Assembly: GCA_963800415.1 (NCBI GenBank)
Contig: CAWDBS010000075.1
Coordinates: forward strand, 1-64,000
Reading direction: 5' to 3'
DNA length: 64,000 bases
Source: Palsa-504 sp963800415
GTDB lineage: Bacteria > Actinomycetota > Actinomycetes > Streptosporangiales > Streptosporangiaceae
Shown one piece after another: positions 41,405 through 49,755 of this stretch. The translations under genes and the position numbers were made by a program. Position 1 is the stretch's first letter. Each line of letters starts with the position of its first letter. The notes below the pieces were generated by a model. The model was not told the DNA's origin, searched no databases, and saw only the letters and a list, made by a program, of their open reading frames with translations.

Positions 41405-41434
41405 TCCATGACTAGATAATAGGATGCTAGAACA
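41405..41434 (-). promoter_or_regulatory. Promoter block shared with the BadI-like gene
   Basis: On the sense strand TGTTCTAGCATCC, then TATTATCTAGTCATGGA. It matches 27 of 30 bases of the block at 51380-51409. TATTAT is a good -10 element. Transcription would start near the ATG, about 60 nt before the SDR start. Confidence 0.65.
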
Positions 41435-41480
41435 TCTGGTTGTCAACGAGCGGACGCTTGCCTTGTTCACCGGCCGCAGA

Positions 41481-41515
41481 TTAGTCTAATCAAAAACAAT
41501 CGAGCATCAGAGTAT
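41481..41515. promoter_or_regulatory. Operator-like motif, copy 2
   Basis: TTAGTCTA, 18 bp with TCGA at positions 12-15, TCAGAGTAT. Lies about 140 bp before the BadH-like SDR. Confidence 0.62.
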
Positions 41516-41576
41516 TCTGCTGGGCAGGGCGCTGGCCACCGGGTCCGGCGCGGCCACTCCCGCGCACGATGGCCTC

Positions 41577-41699
41577 CCGTCTCAGCGGCGGGTCTCAGCA
41601 GCGGGTCTCAGCAGCGGGTCTCAGCAGCGGGTCTCAGCAGCGGGTCTCAGCAGCGGGTCTCAGCAGCGGGTCTCAGCGGCGGGTCAGCGGCGGGTCTCA
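41577..41699. repeat. 13-bp tandem repeat array
   Basis: About nine units of AGCAGCGGGTCTC, two of them varied to GGCGGGTC. The array ends at the stop codon of the acyl-CoA dehydrogenase gene (41697-41699). Possibly slippage-generated; it may affect transcript ends. There are no spacers, so it is not CRISPR. Confidence 0.85.
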
Positions 41700-42854
41700 G
41701 AGGCCCGCGAGGTCGGAAATGGCGGCGCGGTGCGCTTGCGGGCCGCCGACCAGGCGCTCGGCGGACCAGGCGCGGCGGTAGTACAGGTGCGCGTCGTGTT
41801 CCCAGGTGAACCCGATCCCGCCGAACAGGTGGATAGCGGATTCGGTCACGGCGCGGTAGGCCTCCCCGGCCCGCAGGGCGGCGACGTGGGCCGCCATCGG
41901 GGCCTCGCCGGTGCCGTCCGCGGCGGCCACTGCGGCGTACCTGGCGGCCGCCGAGACCGCCTGGAACTCCGCGAGCATGTCGACGCAGGCGTGCGCGACC
42001 GCCTGGAAGGAACCGATCGGCTGCCCGAACTGCTCGCGGTCCTTGGCGTAGGCGATGGCCGCGTCCAGGCACCAGCCGATGCCGCCGGCGGCTTCGGCGG
42101 CGGTGGCGAGCAGGAAGTCATGTTCGGCCTGGGCCAGCGCGGCGGCCGCGGCGTCGCCCTGGGCGATCAGCACGGCCGGGGCCTCGTCGAAGGCGGTGAC
42201 GCAGACCCGGCGGGTGAGGTCGAGGCCCAGCTGCCCGGAAGCGGTGAACCCCAGGGGCCTGGACTCCACCAGGAACATCGCCAGGCCGGACTCCGTGATG
42301 GCCGGCACCACGACGATGTCGGCCACGTGGGCGGCCAGGACGTACCACCGGTGGCCGTAGAGCCGCCAGCCCCCAGCCCCCCTCACCATTCCCCCTTCAC
42401 TAGCCCTCTTCACCTGCTCGGCCCGGACGCTATCGGGTCCCGGCGCCCAATGGCCGCCCTCGCCGGCGGCCGCGATCGTCGCGGTCACCGACCCGTCGGC
42501 CAGCCGCGGCAGCCACTGCTCCTGGGCCGCGCGGTCTCCGGCCGTGACCAGCACGCCGGCGGCCAGGGCGCTAGACAGGAACGGGCCCGGATACAGGGCG
42601 CGGCCAAGCTCGGCGTGCACCACGCTCGCCTCGGCCTGGGACATGCCGAGGCCGCCGAACTCCTCCGGGATCATCAGCCCGGTCACCCCGAGCTCCCCGG
42701 CTAGGCGCGCGTGCAGGTCCGGGCTGTAGCCGGCCTGGGTCTCCAGGGCGGCGCGCAGCGCGGCGGACGGGAGCTGGTCGGCCAGGAAGCCGCGCAGGGT
42801 GTCCTTCAGGGCGTGCTGGTCCTCGCTGAGGGCCAGGGTGTCGCTCATGGTCAT
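41697..42854 (-). CDS. Acyl-CoA dehydrogenase, small/partner subunit type
   Basis: 385 residues. N-terminal helices (ALSEDQHALKDTLRGFLADQ), IPEEFGGLGMSQAEA, and the C-terminal CLDAAIAYAKDREQFGQPIG and HLFGGIGFTWEHDAHLY. The middle domain is poorly conserved, as in the partner subunit of heteromeric FadE enzymes. In the steroid-degrading FadE26/27 and FadE28/29 pairs two adjacent genes form an alpha2beta2 enzyme. It lies 11 nt after the other dehydrogenase gene. Start ATG 42854 with GAGGAGC upstream. Confidence 0.88.
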   Translation of the reverse strand: MTMSDTLALSEDQHALKDTLRGFLADQLPSAALRAALETQAGYSPDLHARLAGELGVTGLMIPEEFGGLGMSQAEASVVHAELGRALYPGPFLSSALAAGVLVTAGDRAAQEQWLPRLADGSVTATIAAAGEGGHWAPGPDSVRAEQVKRASEGGMVRGAGGWRLYGHRWYVLAAHVADIVVVPAITESGLAMFLVESRPLGFTASGQLGLDLTRRVCVTAFDEAPAVLIAQGDAAAAALAQAEHDFLLATAAEAAGGIGWCLDAAIAYAKDREQFGQPIGSFQAVAHACVDMLAEFQAVSAAARYAAVAAADGTGEAPMAAHVAALRAGEAYRAVTESAIHLFGGIGFTWEHDAHLYYRRAWSAERLVGGPQAHRAAISDLAGL

Positions 42855-42865
42855 GCAGTAGCTCC

Positions 42866-44101
42866 TCACGCGGGGCGTGGGAGCCCGAGGACCCGCTGCG
42901 CGATGGCGTTCTTCAGGACCTCGTCGGTTCCGCCGCCCAGCCGGTACCCCGGTGCGCCGAGTACCACCGAGGTCCACGCGTAGGTTCCCCAGGCGCCGGT
43001 GTCGGCGACCAGGGCTGGCCCGAGAACGGCGGCTACGAACTCAGCCAGCCGCTTCATGCTAGCGGACAGAGCCAGCTTGTTCAGGGCAATCTCGGGTCCC
43101 GGCGGCTCACCTGCCCTCGCCTGCGCGGCCATCACCTGCTGGGTGTACCGGGCGATGCGCAGGTGGGAAAGCAGCTCGCCGAACTCCTGCCTGATGACGG
43201 GATCGGACTGCTTGCCGGTGGCGCGCACCAAGCCGATGAGGCGCTCGGTGGACAAGATGCCCGCGCCGCCGAAGGCGGAGTGGCCCATCGCGTTGCGCTC
43301 GTGGCTGAGCGTGGTGAGCGCGACCTTCCACCCGTTGCCAACCTCGTCCAGGCGGCGGTCATCGGCCACGGGCACGTCGTCAAGGAAGACCTCGTTGAAG
43401 CTCGCGCCGCCGGTCATCTGCCGCAGCGGGCGCACGGTCACCCCGGGCGCAGCCATGTCGATGAGGAAGGCGGTGAGATTGCGGTGCCGCGGCTCGCTGG
43501 CCGTTCGGCAGATAATCTCGCCCACGTCGGCCAGGTGGGCTCCGGAGGTCCAGACCTTCTGGCCGGTGACCCGCCAGCTGTCCCCACCCACCTCCCCATC
43601 CCCCTTCACCGGCACGGCCTGGGTCCGGACCGAGGCCAGGTCCGAGCCCGCACCGGGCTCGCTGAACAGCTGGCAGGCGATCTGCCGGCCGCTGAACAAC
43701 AGCGGCAGCCAGTGCTTCTTCTGCTGCTCGGTGCCGTGCCGGACGATGGTGGGCGCGACCATGCCCAGGCTGACGGTCAGCGCCGCGTCCCCCGGCACCC
43801 GGTACCGGCGGGTCAGCCGCTCGAAGGCACGGGCATAGGAGGCCGGCAGGCCGGCGCCGCCGAAATCCGGCGGCCCGGATATCCAGCCGTAGCCGTGATC
43901 CCACAGTTCCTGTCGCCAGGCCCGGATGGCGGGCAGCGCGTCCGCCTCCTGCTCAGGGTCCGGTTCTTGGAAGACGCGGACCTCGTCGCTGCCCTCGCCC
44001 CAGACGAACCGGCGGTCGGCCGCGTCGGCGGCCTTCGGATAGCGCTCGGCCAGCCAGGCCTCGGCCCGCTCGAGGAACTCGGCCAGGGCCGGGGCATTCA
44101 C
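42866..44101 (-). CDS. Acyl-CoA dehydrogenase, large/partner subunit type
   Basis: 411 residues, GTG start with AGGAA upstream. CQLFSEPGAGSDLASVRTQA and GQKVWTSGAHLADVG (FAD-contacting strands), RPLRQMTGGASFNEVFLDDV, and the C-terminal GAPGYRLGGGTDEVLKNAIA. Together with the following gene it probably forms an alpha2beta2 dehydrogenase acting on a bulky or cyclic acyl-CoA. The operator-like motif at 44228 lies 127 bp before its start. Confidence 0.9.
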   Translation of the reverse strand: MNAPALAEFLERAEAWLAERYPKAADAADRRFVWGEGSDEVRVFQEPDPEQEADALPAIRAWRQELWDHGYGWISGPPDFGGAGLPASYARAFERLTRRYRVPGDAALTVSLGMVAPTIVRHGTEQQKKHWLPLLFSGRQIACQLFSEPGAGSDLASVRTQAVPVKGDGEVGGDSWRVTGQKVWTSGAHLADVGEIICRTASEPRHRNLTAFLIDMAAPGVTVRPLRQMTGGASFNEVFLDDVPVADDRRLDEVGNGWKVALTTLSHERNAMGHSAFGGAGILSTERLIGLVRATGKQSDPVIRQEFGELLSHLRIARYTQQVMAAQARAGEPPGPEIALNKLALSASMKRLAEFVAAVLGPALVADTGAWGTYAWTSVVLGAPGYRLGGGTDEVLKNAIAQRVLGLPRPA

Positions 44102-44227
44102 GGCTGGTTCCTGGCCTTGCGCGCGGCCGGAAAGAGCGCGGCGTCGCGGCTGGGCAGGGGATCACGGCGCGGCCCGGCATGACCGCCTCTGGTTCGGTGA
44201 CCGGCATGCTGCCAGGTTAGAAGAAAG

Positions 44228-44262
44228 ATACTCTATTTGTCGAGTATCTGGTATTAGACTAG
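44228..44262. promoter_or_regulatory. Operator-like motif, copy 3
   Basis: Reverse orientation: ATACTCTAT, 18 bp, TAGACTAG. On the other strand it reads CTAGTCTA, 18 bp with TCGA at positions 12-15, ATAGAGTAT. Upstream of the paired acyl-CoA dehydrogenase operon. Confidence 0.65.
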
Positions 44263-44392
44263 TTTCTCGCCTGGGATGCTCACTTGACGCCTGATACACG
44301 GCACGGTGACCGCCAGGCCGGCGTGTACGACGCCGAGCAGCATCTCGTCGCCAGGACCAGCCAGGTCCAGGCCGTCAGGTAGCCCGGCCCGG

Positions 44393-47281
44393 CTAGCGGC
44401 CGCCGTCCAGGCGGCTGGCCAGGAGCTGGGCCAGGTGCGTGCCGCTGACGTGGGCGAGCTGGTCCAGCTGGGTGCGGCAGGAGAACCCGTCGGCCAGCAC
44501 CACCGCGCCTTCGGCCTCGCGCACGGCGGGCAGCAGGGCCGTCTCGGCGACGGCCAGGGAGACGTCGTAGTGGCCGCGCTCGACGCCGAAGTTGCCGGCC
44601 AGGCCGCAGCAGCCACCGACCGCGGTGACCTCGGCGCCGGCCCGGGCGAGCAGCGCGGAGTCGGTGTGCCAGCCCATCACGGCATGGTGATGGCAGTGCG
44701 GCTGGGCCACCGCGCGCACGCCGCTGAGATCCGGTGGCGCCCACTGAGCGTTACCGGCCAGCAGCTCGGCCAGCGTGCGGGTGGCGGCGCGGACCTGGCC
44801 GGCGCGCGGGTCGGCCGGCAGCAGCTCGGTGATATCGCCACGGAGCACGGCGGTGCATGAGGGTTCCAGCCCGACGATCGGGATGCCGGCCTTTATGGCG
44901 GCGTCGAGAGCGTCAAGGCTGCGCCGCAGTTGCCGGCGGGCGCCGTCCAGCTGGCCGGTGGAGATCCAGGTCAGCCCGCAGCACACGGGCTGGCCGGCGA
45001 TGCCCACCGCGTATCCGGCCGCCTCGAGCACCCGCACGGCAGCCCGGCCGACCTCGGGGGTGAAGTAGTCGGTGAACGTGTCTACCCACAGCAGCACCGG
45101 AGTCCCGGTCTGCGCTCCGGCCTGCGCTCCGGCCCGGTCGGCGAACCAGGCCCGGAAGGTCTGCGCGGCGAACCGCGGCAGCGGCCGCCGGCCGTCGATT
45201 CCCCCCGCCCGCTTGGCCAGCCCGGCCAGCGGCGGGGTGCGCAGGACGGCGTTCGCCAGCCCCGGCGCGTGCGAGGCCAGCCGGGCCCACCGGGGCAGCC
45301 AGCCCAGCGAGTAGTGAGCCGGCGGCCGCGGCCGGCGCCGGTACCGCTGATACAGCACCTCGGCTTTGTAGGTGGCCATGTCCACCCCGGCCGGGCAGTC
45401 CGACGAGCAGCCCTTGCAGGACAGGCACAGGTCCAGGGACTCGGCCACCTCCGCCGCGGCGAAGCCGCTGACCAGCGTGCCGTTCGCGAGCTCCTGCAGC
45501 ACCCGCGCTCGGCCGCGGGTGGAGTCCTTCTCGTCGCGGGTGGCCAGGTACGACGGGCACATGACGCCCCCGCCCACCCCCCCAGCCCCCTTCACTGCGG
45601 TGGTGTCGGCCCGGCACTTGCCCACGCCGACACAGCGGTGCACCGCGGTGGACAGGTCACCGCCGTCGCGGGAGTAGGCGAAGCCGAGCCTGCGGCGCAG
45701 CGGCCGGGCCAGCGGCACGCGCAGGTCCGCGTCGAGTGGCACCGGGTCGATCAGCACGCCGGGGTTGAATACATTGCCCGGGTCGAAGATCGCCTTGACC
45801 GCGGCCATGACCTCGATGGCTTCGGGTGAATACATGGCGGGCAGCAGCTCGCCCCGGGCCCGGCCGTCGCCGTGCTCGCCGGACATCGAACCGCCGTACT
45901 TACCCACCAGCTGCGCGGCGGCGACGGCGAACTCCCGGTAACGGCCCGGCGCGGTCGAGAACGGGAAGTCGATGCGGATGTGCACGCAGCCGTCGCCGAA
46001 GTGCCCGTAGGTCACGCCGTCCAGGTTGTGCTCGGCCATCAGCGCGGCGAAGTCACGCAGGTACGCGCCCAGGTGCCGGGGCGGGACGGCGGCGTCTTCC
46101 CAGCCGGGCCAGGCCGGAGCGCCCGCCGGGGTGCGGCCGCCCAGGCCCGCGCCGTCCTCGCGGATGCGCCACAGCGCCCGGGCCGGGGCGCCGGTGACCA
46201 CCAGCGAGTCGAGGCAGCCAGCGTCGGTGATGAGCCGCTCGGCCGCGGCCTGCGCCTCGGCCGCGGTAGCGCCGGCGGTCTCGACGAACAGCCAGGACTC
46301 ACCGCGCGGCAGCGTGGGCACGGCCGCTGCGCCCCGGCGGGCGCGAAAGACGTCCACCAGCCGCGCGTCCATGCCCTCGACGGCCACCGGGCGGTGCGGC
46401 AGCAGGCCGGGCACCGCGTCCGCAGCCTGCGGCATGCCGGGGTAGCCGAGCACCGCCAGCGCCACCGCCTTCGGCGACGGCACGAGCCCCACGGTCGCGC
46501 CGACGATCATGCCGAGGGTGCCCTCGGTGCCAGCAAGGAACTTCGCCAGGTCCGCGCCGTTCTCCGGCAGCAGGTGCTCCAGGGAGTAGCCGGACACCTG
46601 CCGGGTGAACCGGCCGAACTCGGTGCGGATCATGCCGAGGTGCGCCCCGACCAGGACGTCGAGCGCGGCACCGAACGGCCCGGCGGCGGCCAGCCCGTCC
46701 CGGCCCATGTGCCGCGCCGTGAGCCGATCCCCCGAGGCGGTCAGCATATCCAGGCTCACCACGTTGTCGGCCGCGCGGCCGTACCTCAGCGCCCGCGAGC
46801 CGCAGGCGTTGTTGCCGATCGAGCCGCCGATGCTCGCCCGCGCGTGCGACGACGGGTCCGGACCGAACCGCAGCCCGTGCCCGGCCGCGGCCGCGGTGAT
46901 GTCGTCCAGGATCGCGCCGGGCTCGGCGACTGCGATACGTGCCTCCGGGTCCACCGCGAGCACCCGGTTCAGGTGCCGGGAGAAGTCCAGCACGATGCCG
47001 GATCCGACGGAGTTGCCCGCGGTAGAGGTGCCGCCGCCCCGGCTGGTGACCGGCACGCCGGCCTGCCGGGCGACGTCCAGCGCGGCGGCCGCCTCCTCGA
47101 CGTGCCTCGGGAAGACCACGACGCTCGGCACGACGCGGTAGTTCGACGCGTCGGTGGAGTACTCGGCCCGGCGGCGAGCCGAGCCGTCGACCTCGGTCAG
47201 CCCGGCGCCGCGCAGCGCCGCGGCCAGGTCACGTGGCAGCACGGCGGTCGCCGTCACACCCGTTGCGCGTACTGTGGTCAC
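44393..47281 (-). CDS. FAD-linked and Fe-S oxidoreductase (YdiJ-like)
   Basis: 962 residues in one chain. FAD_binding_4 (~45-230: TSRGGGTSTAGNSVGSGIV, ASIGGSIGNNACGSRAL), FAD oxidase C domain (~250-520: HFGDGCVHIRIDFP, GEHGDGRARGELLP), Fe-S binding (CVGVGKC and CLSCKGCSSDCPAG) and a CCG-type C-terminal domain (QPVCCGLTW, PHCHHHAVMG, GGCCGLAGNFG). E. coli YdiJ has the same layout and oxidises D-2-hydroxyglutarate. Here a 2-hydroxy acid is the likely substrate, feeding electrons to the membrane. GTG start. Opposite direction to the HxlR gene and not obviously co-transcribed with the FadE pair. Confidence 0.88.
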   Translation of the reverse strand: MTTVRATGVTATAVLPRDLAAALRGAGLTEVDGSARRRAEYSTDASNYRVVPSVVVFPRHVEEAAAALDVARQAGVPVTSRGGGTSTAGNSVGSGIVLDFSRHLNRVLAVDPEARIAVAEPGAILDDITAAAAGHGLRFGPDPSSHARASIGGSIGNNACGSRALRYGRAADNVVSLDMLTASGDRLTARHMGRDGLAAAGPFGAALDVLVGAHLGMIRTEFGRFTRQVSGYSLEHLLPENGADLAKFLAGTEGTLGMIVGATVGLVPSPKAVALAVLGYPGMPQAADAVPGLLPHRPVAVEGMDARLVDVFRARRGAAAVPTLPRGESWLFVETAGATAAEAQAAAERLITDAGCLDSLVVTGAPARALWRIREDGAGLGGRTPAGAPAWPGWEDAAVPPRHLGAYLRDFAALMAEHNLDGVTYGHFGDGCVHIRIDFPFSTAPGRYREFAVAAAQLVGKYGGSMSGEHGDGRARGELLPAMYSPEAIEVMAAVKAIFDPGNVFNPGVLIDPVPLDADLRVPLARPLRRRLGFAYSRDGGDLSTAVHRCVGVGKCRADTTAVKGAGGVGGGVMCPSYLATRDEKDSTRGRARVLQELANGTLVSGFAAAEVAESLDLCLSCKGCSSDCPAGVDMATYKAEVLYQRYRRRPRPPAHYSLGWLPRWARLASHAPGLANAVLRTPPLAGLAKRAGGIDGRRPLPRFAAQTFRAWFADRAGAQAGAQTGTPVLLWVDTFTDYFTPEVGRAAVRVLEAAGYAVGIAGQPVCCGLTWISTGQLDGARRQLRRSLDALDAAIKAGIPIVGLEPSCTAVLRGDITELLPADPRAGQVRAATRTLAELLAGNAQWAPPDLSGVRAVAQPHCHHHAVMGWHTDSALLARAGAEVTAVGGCCGLAGNFGVERGHYDVSLAVAETALLPAVREAEGAVVLADGFSCRTQLDQLAHVSGTHLAQLLASRLDGGR

Positions 47282-47292
47282 GCTCTCGGATG

Positions 47293-47904
47293 CTATCTCC
47301 CCACGGTGACCAGCGATCCGACCCGCTCGCGGGCGGGCCGCGGATGCGCCCGTCGCGGCTGGTACCGCGGCAGCGGGATGCGGATGTCGAGGCTGTCCGG
47401 GGAGTGGCCGATGGCGGCATCCGGCCAGTGACCGACGATCATGGCGAGTACCCGCCTGTTGCCCGGCAGCACGTCCATCGCCAGCGACGTCACGCCCCGG
47501 GCCTGGGCCCGGGTGACCAGCGCGCGCATCAGCGCCGCGCCCACGCCCCGGCGCTGCCAGGCGTCGGCGACCACCACGCCGACGTCTGTCACCCAGGCGC
47601 CGCAGGAATCCTCAGGGTCCTTGGAGTCCTTGGGCTCTTCGGGATCGGTCCGGTCCGCGGCCATGGCGTGCCCGACGATGACGCCGTCCGCGACGGCGGC
47701 GATGGCGTCGACATTGGCGGGCCCGCCGGACAGCAGGTGGAGCAGGCCGTAGGTCGGCGTGACCGGGGCGAAGAACCTGAGGTAGCGGCTCTCGACGGAC
47801 AGCCCGGCGAAGAAGTCACTGAGCGCGGCCAGGTCCGCCGGGCGCACCGGCCGGATCGCGGCGGTGGCACGGGCCTGGGTTCGCCCCACCTGGGTTCGGT
47901 TCAC
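47293..47904 (-). CDS. GNAT-family N-acetyltransferase
   Basis: About 203 residues from GTG 47904; a leaderless start at ATG 47953 is possible. IRPVRPADLAALSDFFAGLS, VESRYLRFF, DVGVVVADAWQRRGVGAALM (acetyl-CoA loop) and SLAMDVLPGNRRVLAMI. The SRYLRFF form is common in actinomycete GNATs. An acidic insert EEPKDSKDPED is unusual. Divergent from the HxlR regulator. Confidence 0.82.
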   Translation of the reverse strand: MNRTQVGRTQARATAAIRPVRPADLAALSDFFAGLSVESRYLRFFAPVTPTYGLLHLLSGGPANVDAIAAVADGVIVGHAMAADRTDPEEPKDSKDPEDSCGAWVTDVGVVVADAWQRRGVGAALMRALVTRAQARGVTSLAMDVLPGNRRVLAMIVGHWPDAAIGHSPDSLDIRIPLPRYQPRRAHPRPARERVGSLVTVGR

Positions 47905-47906
47905 GA

Positions 47907-47932
47907 ACTCAGCATTGCCGGGATTGCTGAGT
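47907..47932. promoter_or_regulatory. Inverted repeat between GNAT and HxlR genes
   Basis: ACTCAGCA (47907-47914) and TGCTGAGT (47925-47932), perfect 8-bp arms with a 10-bp spacer, in the short divergent intergenic region. A likely operator, possibly for the adjacent HxlR protein. Confidence 0.6.
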
Positions 47933-47955
47933 CTGTCAACTAGATTTAGCATACG

Positions 47956-48435
47956 ATGATGGGACGGCCCTGGATAATGGATTACGACTCGGCCAACTGC
48001 GCGATCGGCGCGGCGGTCGGGATCCTCGGGGAGCGGTCGACGTTCCTCGTATTGCGCGAGGCCTTCAACGGCGTGCGCCGCTTCGACGACATGCAGCGCC
48101 GCACCGGCATGCCCCGCCAGGTGCTCAGCCAGCGCCTGTCCCGCCTCGTGGCAGAAGGCCTGCTGCGCAAGGTCCCCTATCAGGAGAACGGCCAGCGCCG
48201 CCGGACCGAATACCGGCTCACCGAGAAGGGCCTCGACCTCTACCCGGTGCTGGTGGCGCTGATGGAGTGGGGCGACAGGTATGAGGTCGGCACCGAAGGC
48301 CCGCAGGTCCTGCTGCGGCACCGCGACTGCGACGAGCCGGTGCGGCTGCAGATGGCCTGCGCGGCGGGGCACGTGCTCGACTCCGCCCGCGAAGTCACCC
48401 CGGTACCGGGCCCCGGCGCCCGCAGGATCGCCTGA
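47956..48435 (+). CDS. HxlR-family transcriptional regulator
   Basis: 159 residues with the HxlR winged helix: CAIGAAVGILGERSTFLVLR, GVRRFDDMQRRTGMPRQVLS, LRKVPYQENGQRRRTEYRLT. A C-terminal extension with CDEPVRLQMACAAGH may sense a ligand or metal. No ribosome site precedes the ATG and AT-rich -10-like DNA is very close, so the mRNA may be leaderless. Confidence 0.9.
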   Translation: MMGRPWIMDYDSANCAIGAAVGILGERSTFLVLREAFNGVRRFDDMQRRTGMPRQVLSQRLSRLVAEGLLRKVPYQENGQRRRTEYRLTEKGLDLYPVLVALMEWGDRYEVGTEGPQVLLRHRDCDEPVRLQMACAAGHVLDSAREVTPVPGPGARRIA

Positions 48436-48468
48436 CGGCCCGGCGGCCGGTCGGCGTAAGGTGCTGTC

Positions 48469-48946
48469 ATGCTGTTCCCCACCTCCCTGGTCGGGAGCTA
48501 CCCGCAACCAGACTGGCTGATCGACCGGGGGCGGCTGGCCGGCCGGTTCCCGCCGCGGGTGCGGGCCCGCGAACTGTGGCGGATCGATTCCGCCTACCTG
48601 GAGGAGGCGCAGGCCGACGCTACCCTGGTGGCCATCCGGGCCCAGGAGATGGCCGGCGCACCGTTACGGCGTGAAGGTCATCAACCGGGCGCTCGAGGAG
48701 GCGGCCGGGACCACCGCGGTACACCTGTGCTTCGGCTACGCCGCCATCATCCATGACCGCCCGGCGGGTTATTCGTTCCTGCCCGAGCTGGCCGAATGCA
48801 GCTGCGACCAGATCTCGATCGAGACGGCGCAGTCCGGCCTGGACTGCTCGGTGCTGGCCGAACGCCCCACATGGCACTTTAATGCGCCAGGCTTCCGGCC
48901 GAACCCTTCCCACTGGAGCGACCGGGAGAGCACAATAATGCGGTGA
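48469..48946 (+). pseudogene. MetE-like protein gene with internal deletion
   Basis: The first part (FPTSLVGSYPQPDWLIDR, RELWRIDSAYLEEAQADATL) matches short MetE/UROD-like proteins of actinomycetes. At about 48660 the frame shifts and jumps to KVINRALEEAAGTTAVHLCF and CSCDQISIETAQSGLDCSVL, skipping some 90 residues. The C-terminal barrel after about 48860 is missing and a non-homologous tail follows. Confidence 0.8.
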
Positions 48947-48966
48947 CTTATGGTCAGGTAGGAGCG

Positions 48967-49728
48967 GTGTGCCCGCAGTGCGGCAGCGCCGCCGCCGTGC
49001 ATTCGGTGGACGAACTCGCTGCGATGGCCCGAGGCCGGCTGGGCGAGTACCCGCCGCCGGGATACCAGGCGCCCGGATACCAGGCGCCCGGATACCAGGC
49101 GCCGCCGCCACCGTCGTCGGGGTTCCCGCCACCACCGCCCTCATCGGGGTTCCCCCCACCACCGCCCTCATCGGGGTTCCCTTCGCCGTCACCCTCATCG
49201 GGGTTCCCTTCGCCGTCACCGCAGTCGGGATTTCCGCCGCCACCGGCGCAGGGGTTTCCTTCGCCACCGCCTCCGCCTCCGCCACCGCCTGCGGACGGAC
49301 CGTGGCAGGGATCGCCACCGCCGGGTTATACCGGGCAGCGGCGTCCCGGCCGGTCATCCAGCAGGCCGTCCAGCAGCTGGGAGGGTAGCGGCGATAGCTC
49401 CTCGATCGAGGATGCCGTGGCGGACATCGCCATGACGGCGGCCACCAAGTTCATCGGGCGGGCGATCGGCCGCCGGGTGAAGCGCGCTTACGACGAGCGC
49501 GTGGCCCCGGCCATGGGCGCCCGGCAGCAGGCCATGGCCGGCCAGCAGGAGGCCATGCTGCGCGAGCAGATCGCGATCGCCGAGCGGCACCCGGACCTGC
49601 GGGCCTGCCTGACCGATCAGGTGATCTTCCTGGCCGGGGGCAACCGCGTGCTGCCGATGGCCGGCATTACCCGGGGAATCACCCTCGAGCAGGCCGATGC
49701 CCTGGTGGCACAGCTTCGGAACGGCTGA
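48967..49728 (+). CDS. Proline-rich repeat protein with CxxC start
   Basis: About 253 residues. It begins VCPQCGSAAA, one half of a zinc ribbon. Then come GYQAP repeats and five to six PPPSSGF-type 8-residue repeats over ~40-115. An ordered helical C-terminal region follows (MTAATKFIGRAIGRRVKRAY, ERHPDLRACLTDQVIFLAGG). GTG 48967 is favoured by AGGAG 4 nt upstream; GTG 48943 is possible. No signal peptide. Function unknown; such proteins are widespread in actinomycetes. Confidence 0.75.
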   Translation: MCPQCGSAAAVHSVDELAAMARGRLGEYPPPGYQAPGYQAPGYQAPPPPSSGFPPPPPSSGFPPPPPSSGFPSPSPSSGFPSPSPQSGFPPPPAQGFPSPPPPPPPPPADGPWQGSPPPGYTGQRRPGRSSSRPSSSWEGSGDSSSIEDAVADIAMTAATKFIGRAIGRRVKRAYDERVAPAMGARQQAMAGQQEAMLREQIAIAERHPDLRACLTDQVIFLAGGNRVLPMAGITRGITLEQADALVAQLRNG

Positions 49729-49755
49729 GCTGCGAAACGGCTGATCAGCAGAGCC

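Noticed and set aside
41577..41699. CRISPR-like repeat array
   Set aside because: Units are 13 bp and directly adjacent, without spacers, and no cas genes are in the window.
44254..44392. Reverse-strand stretch with protein-like residues (LDLAGPGDEMLLGVVHAGLA)
   Set aside because: No start, ribosome site or convincing family; it may be a remnant but is too short to annotate.
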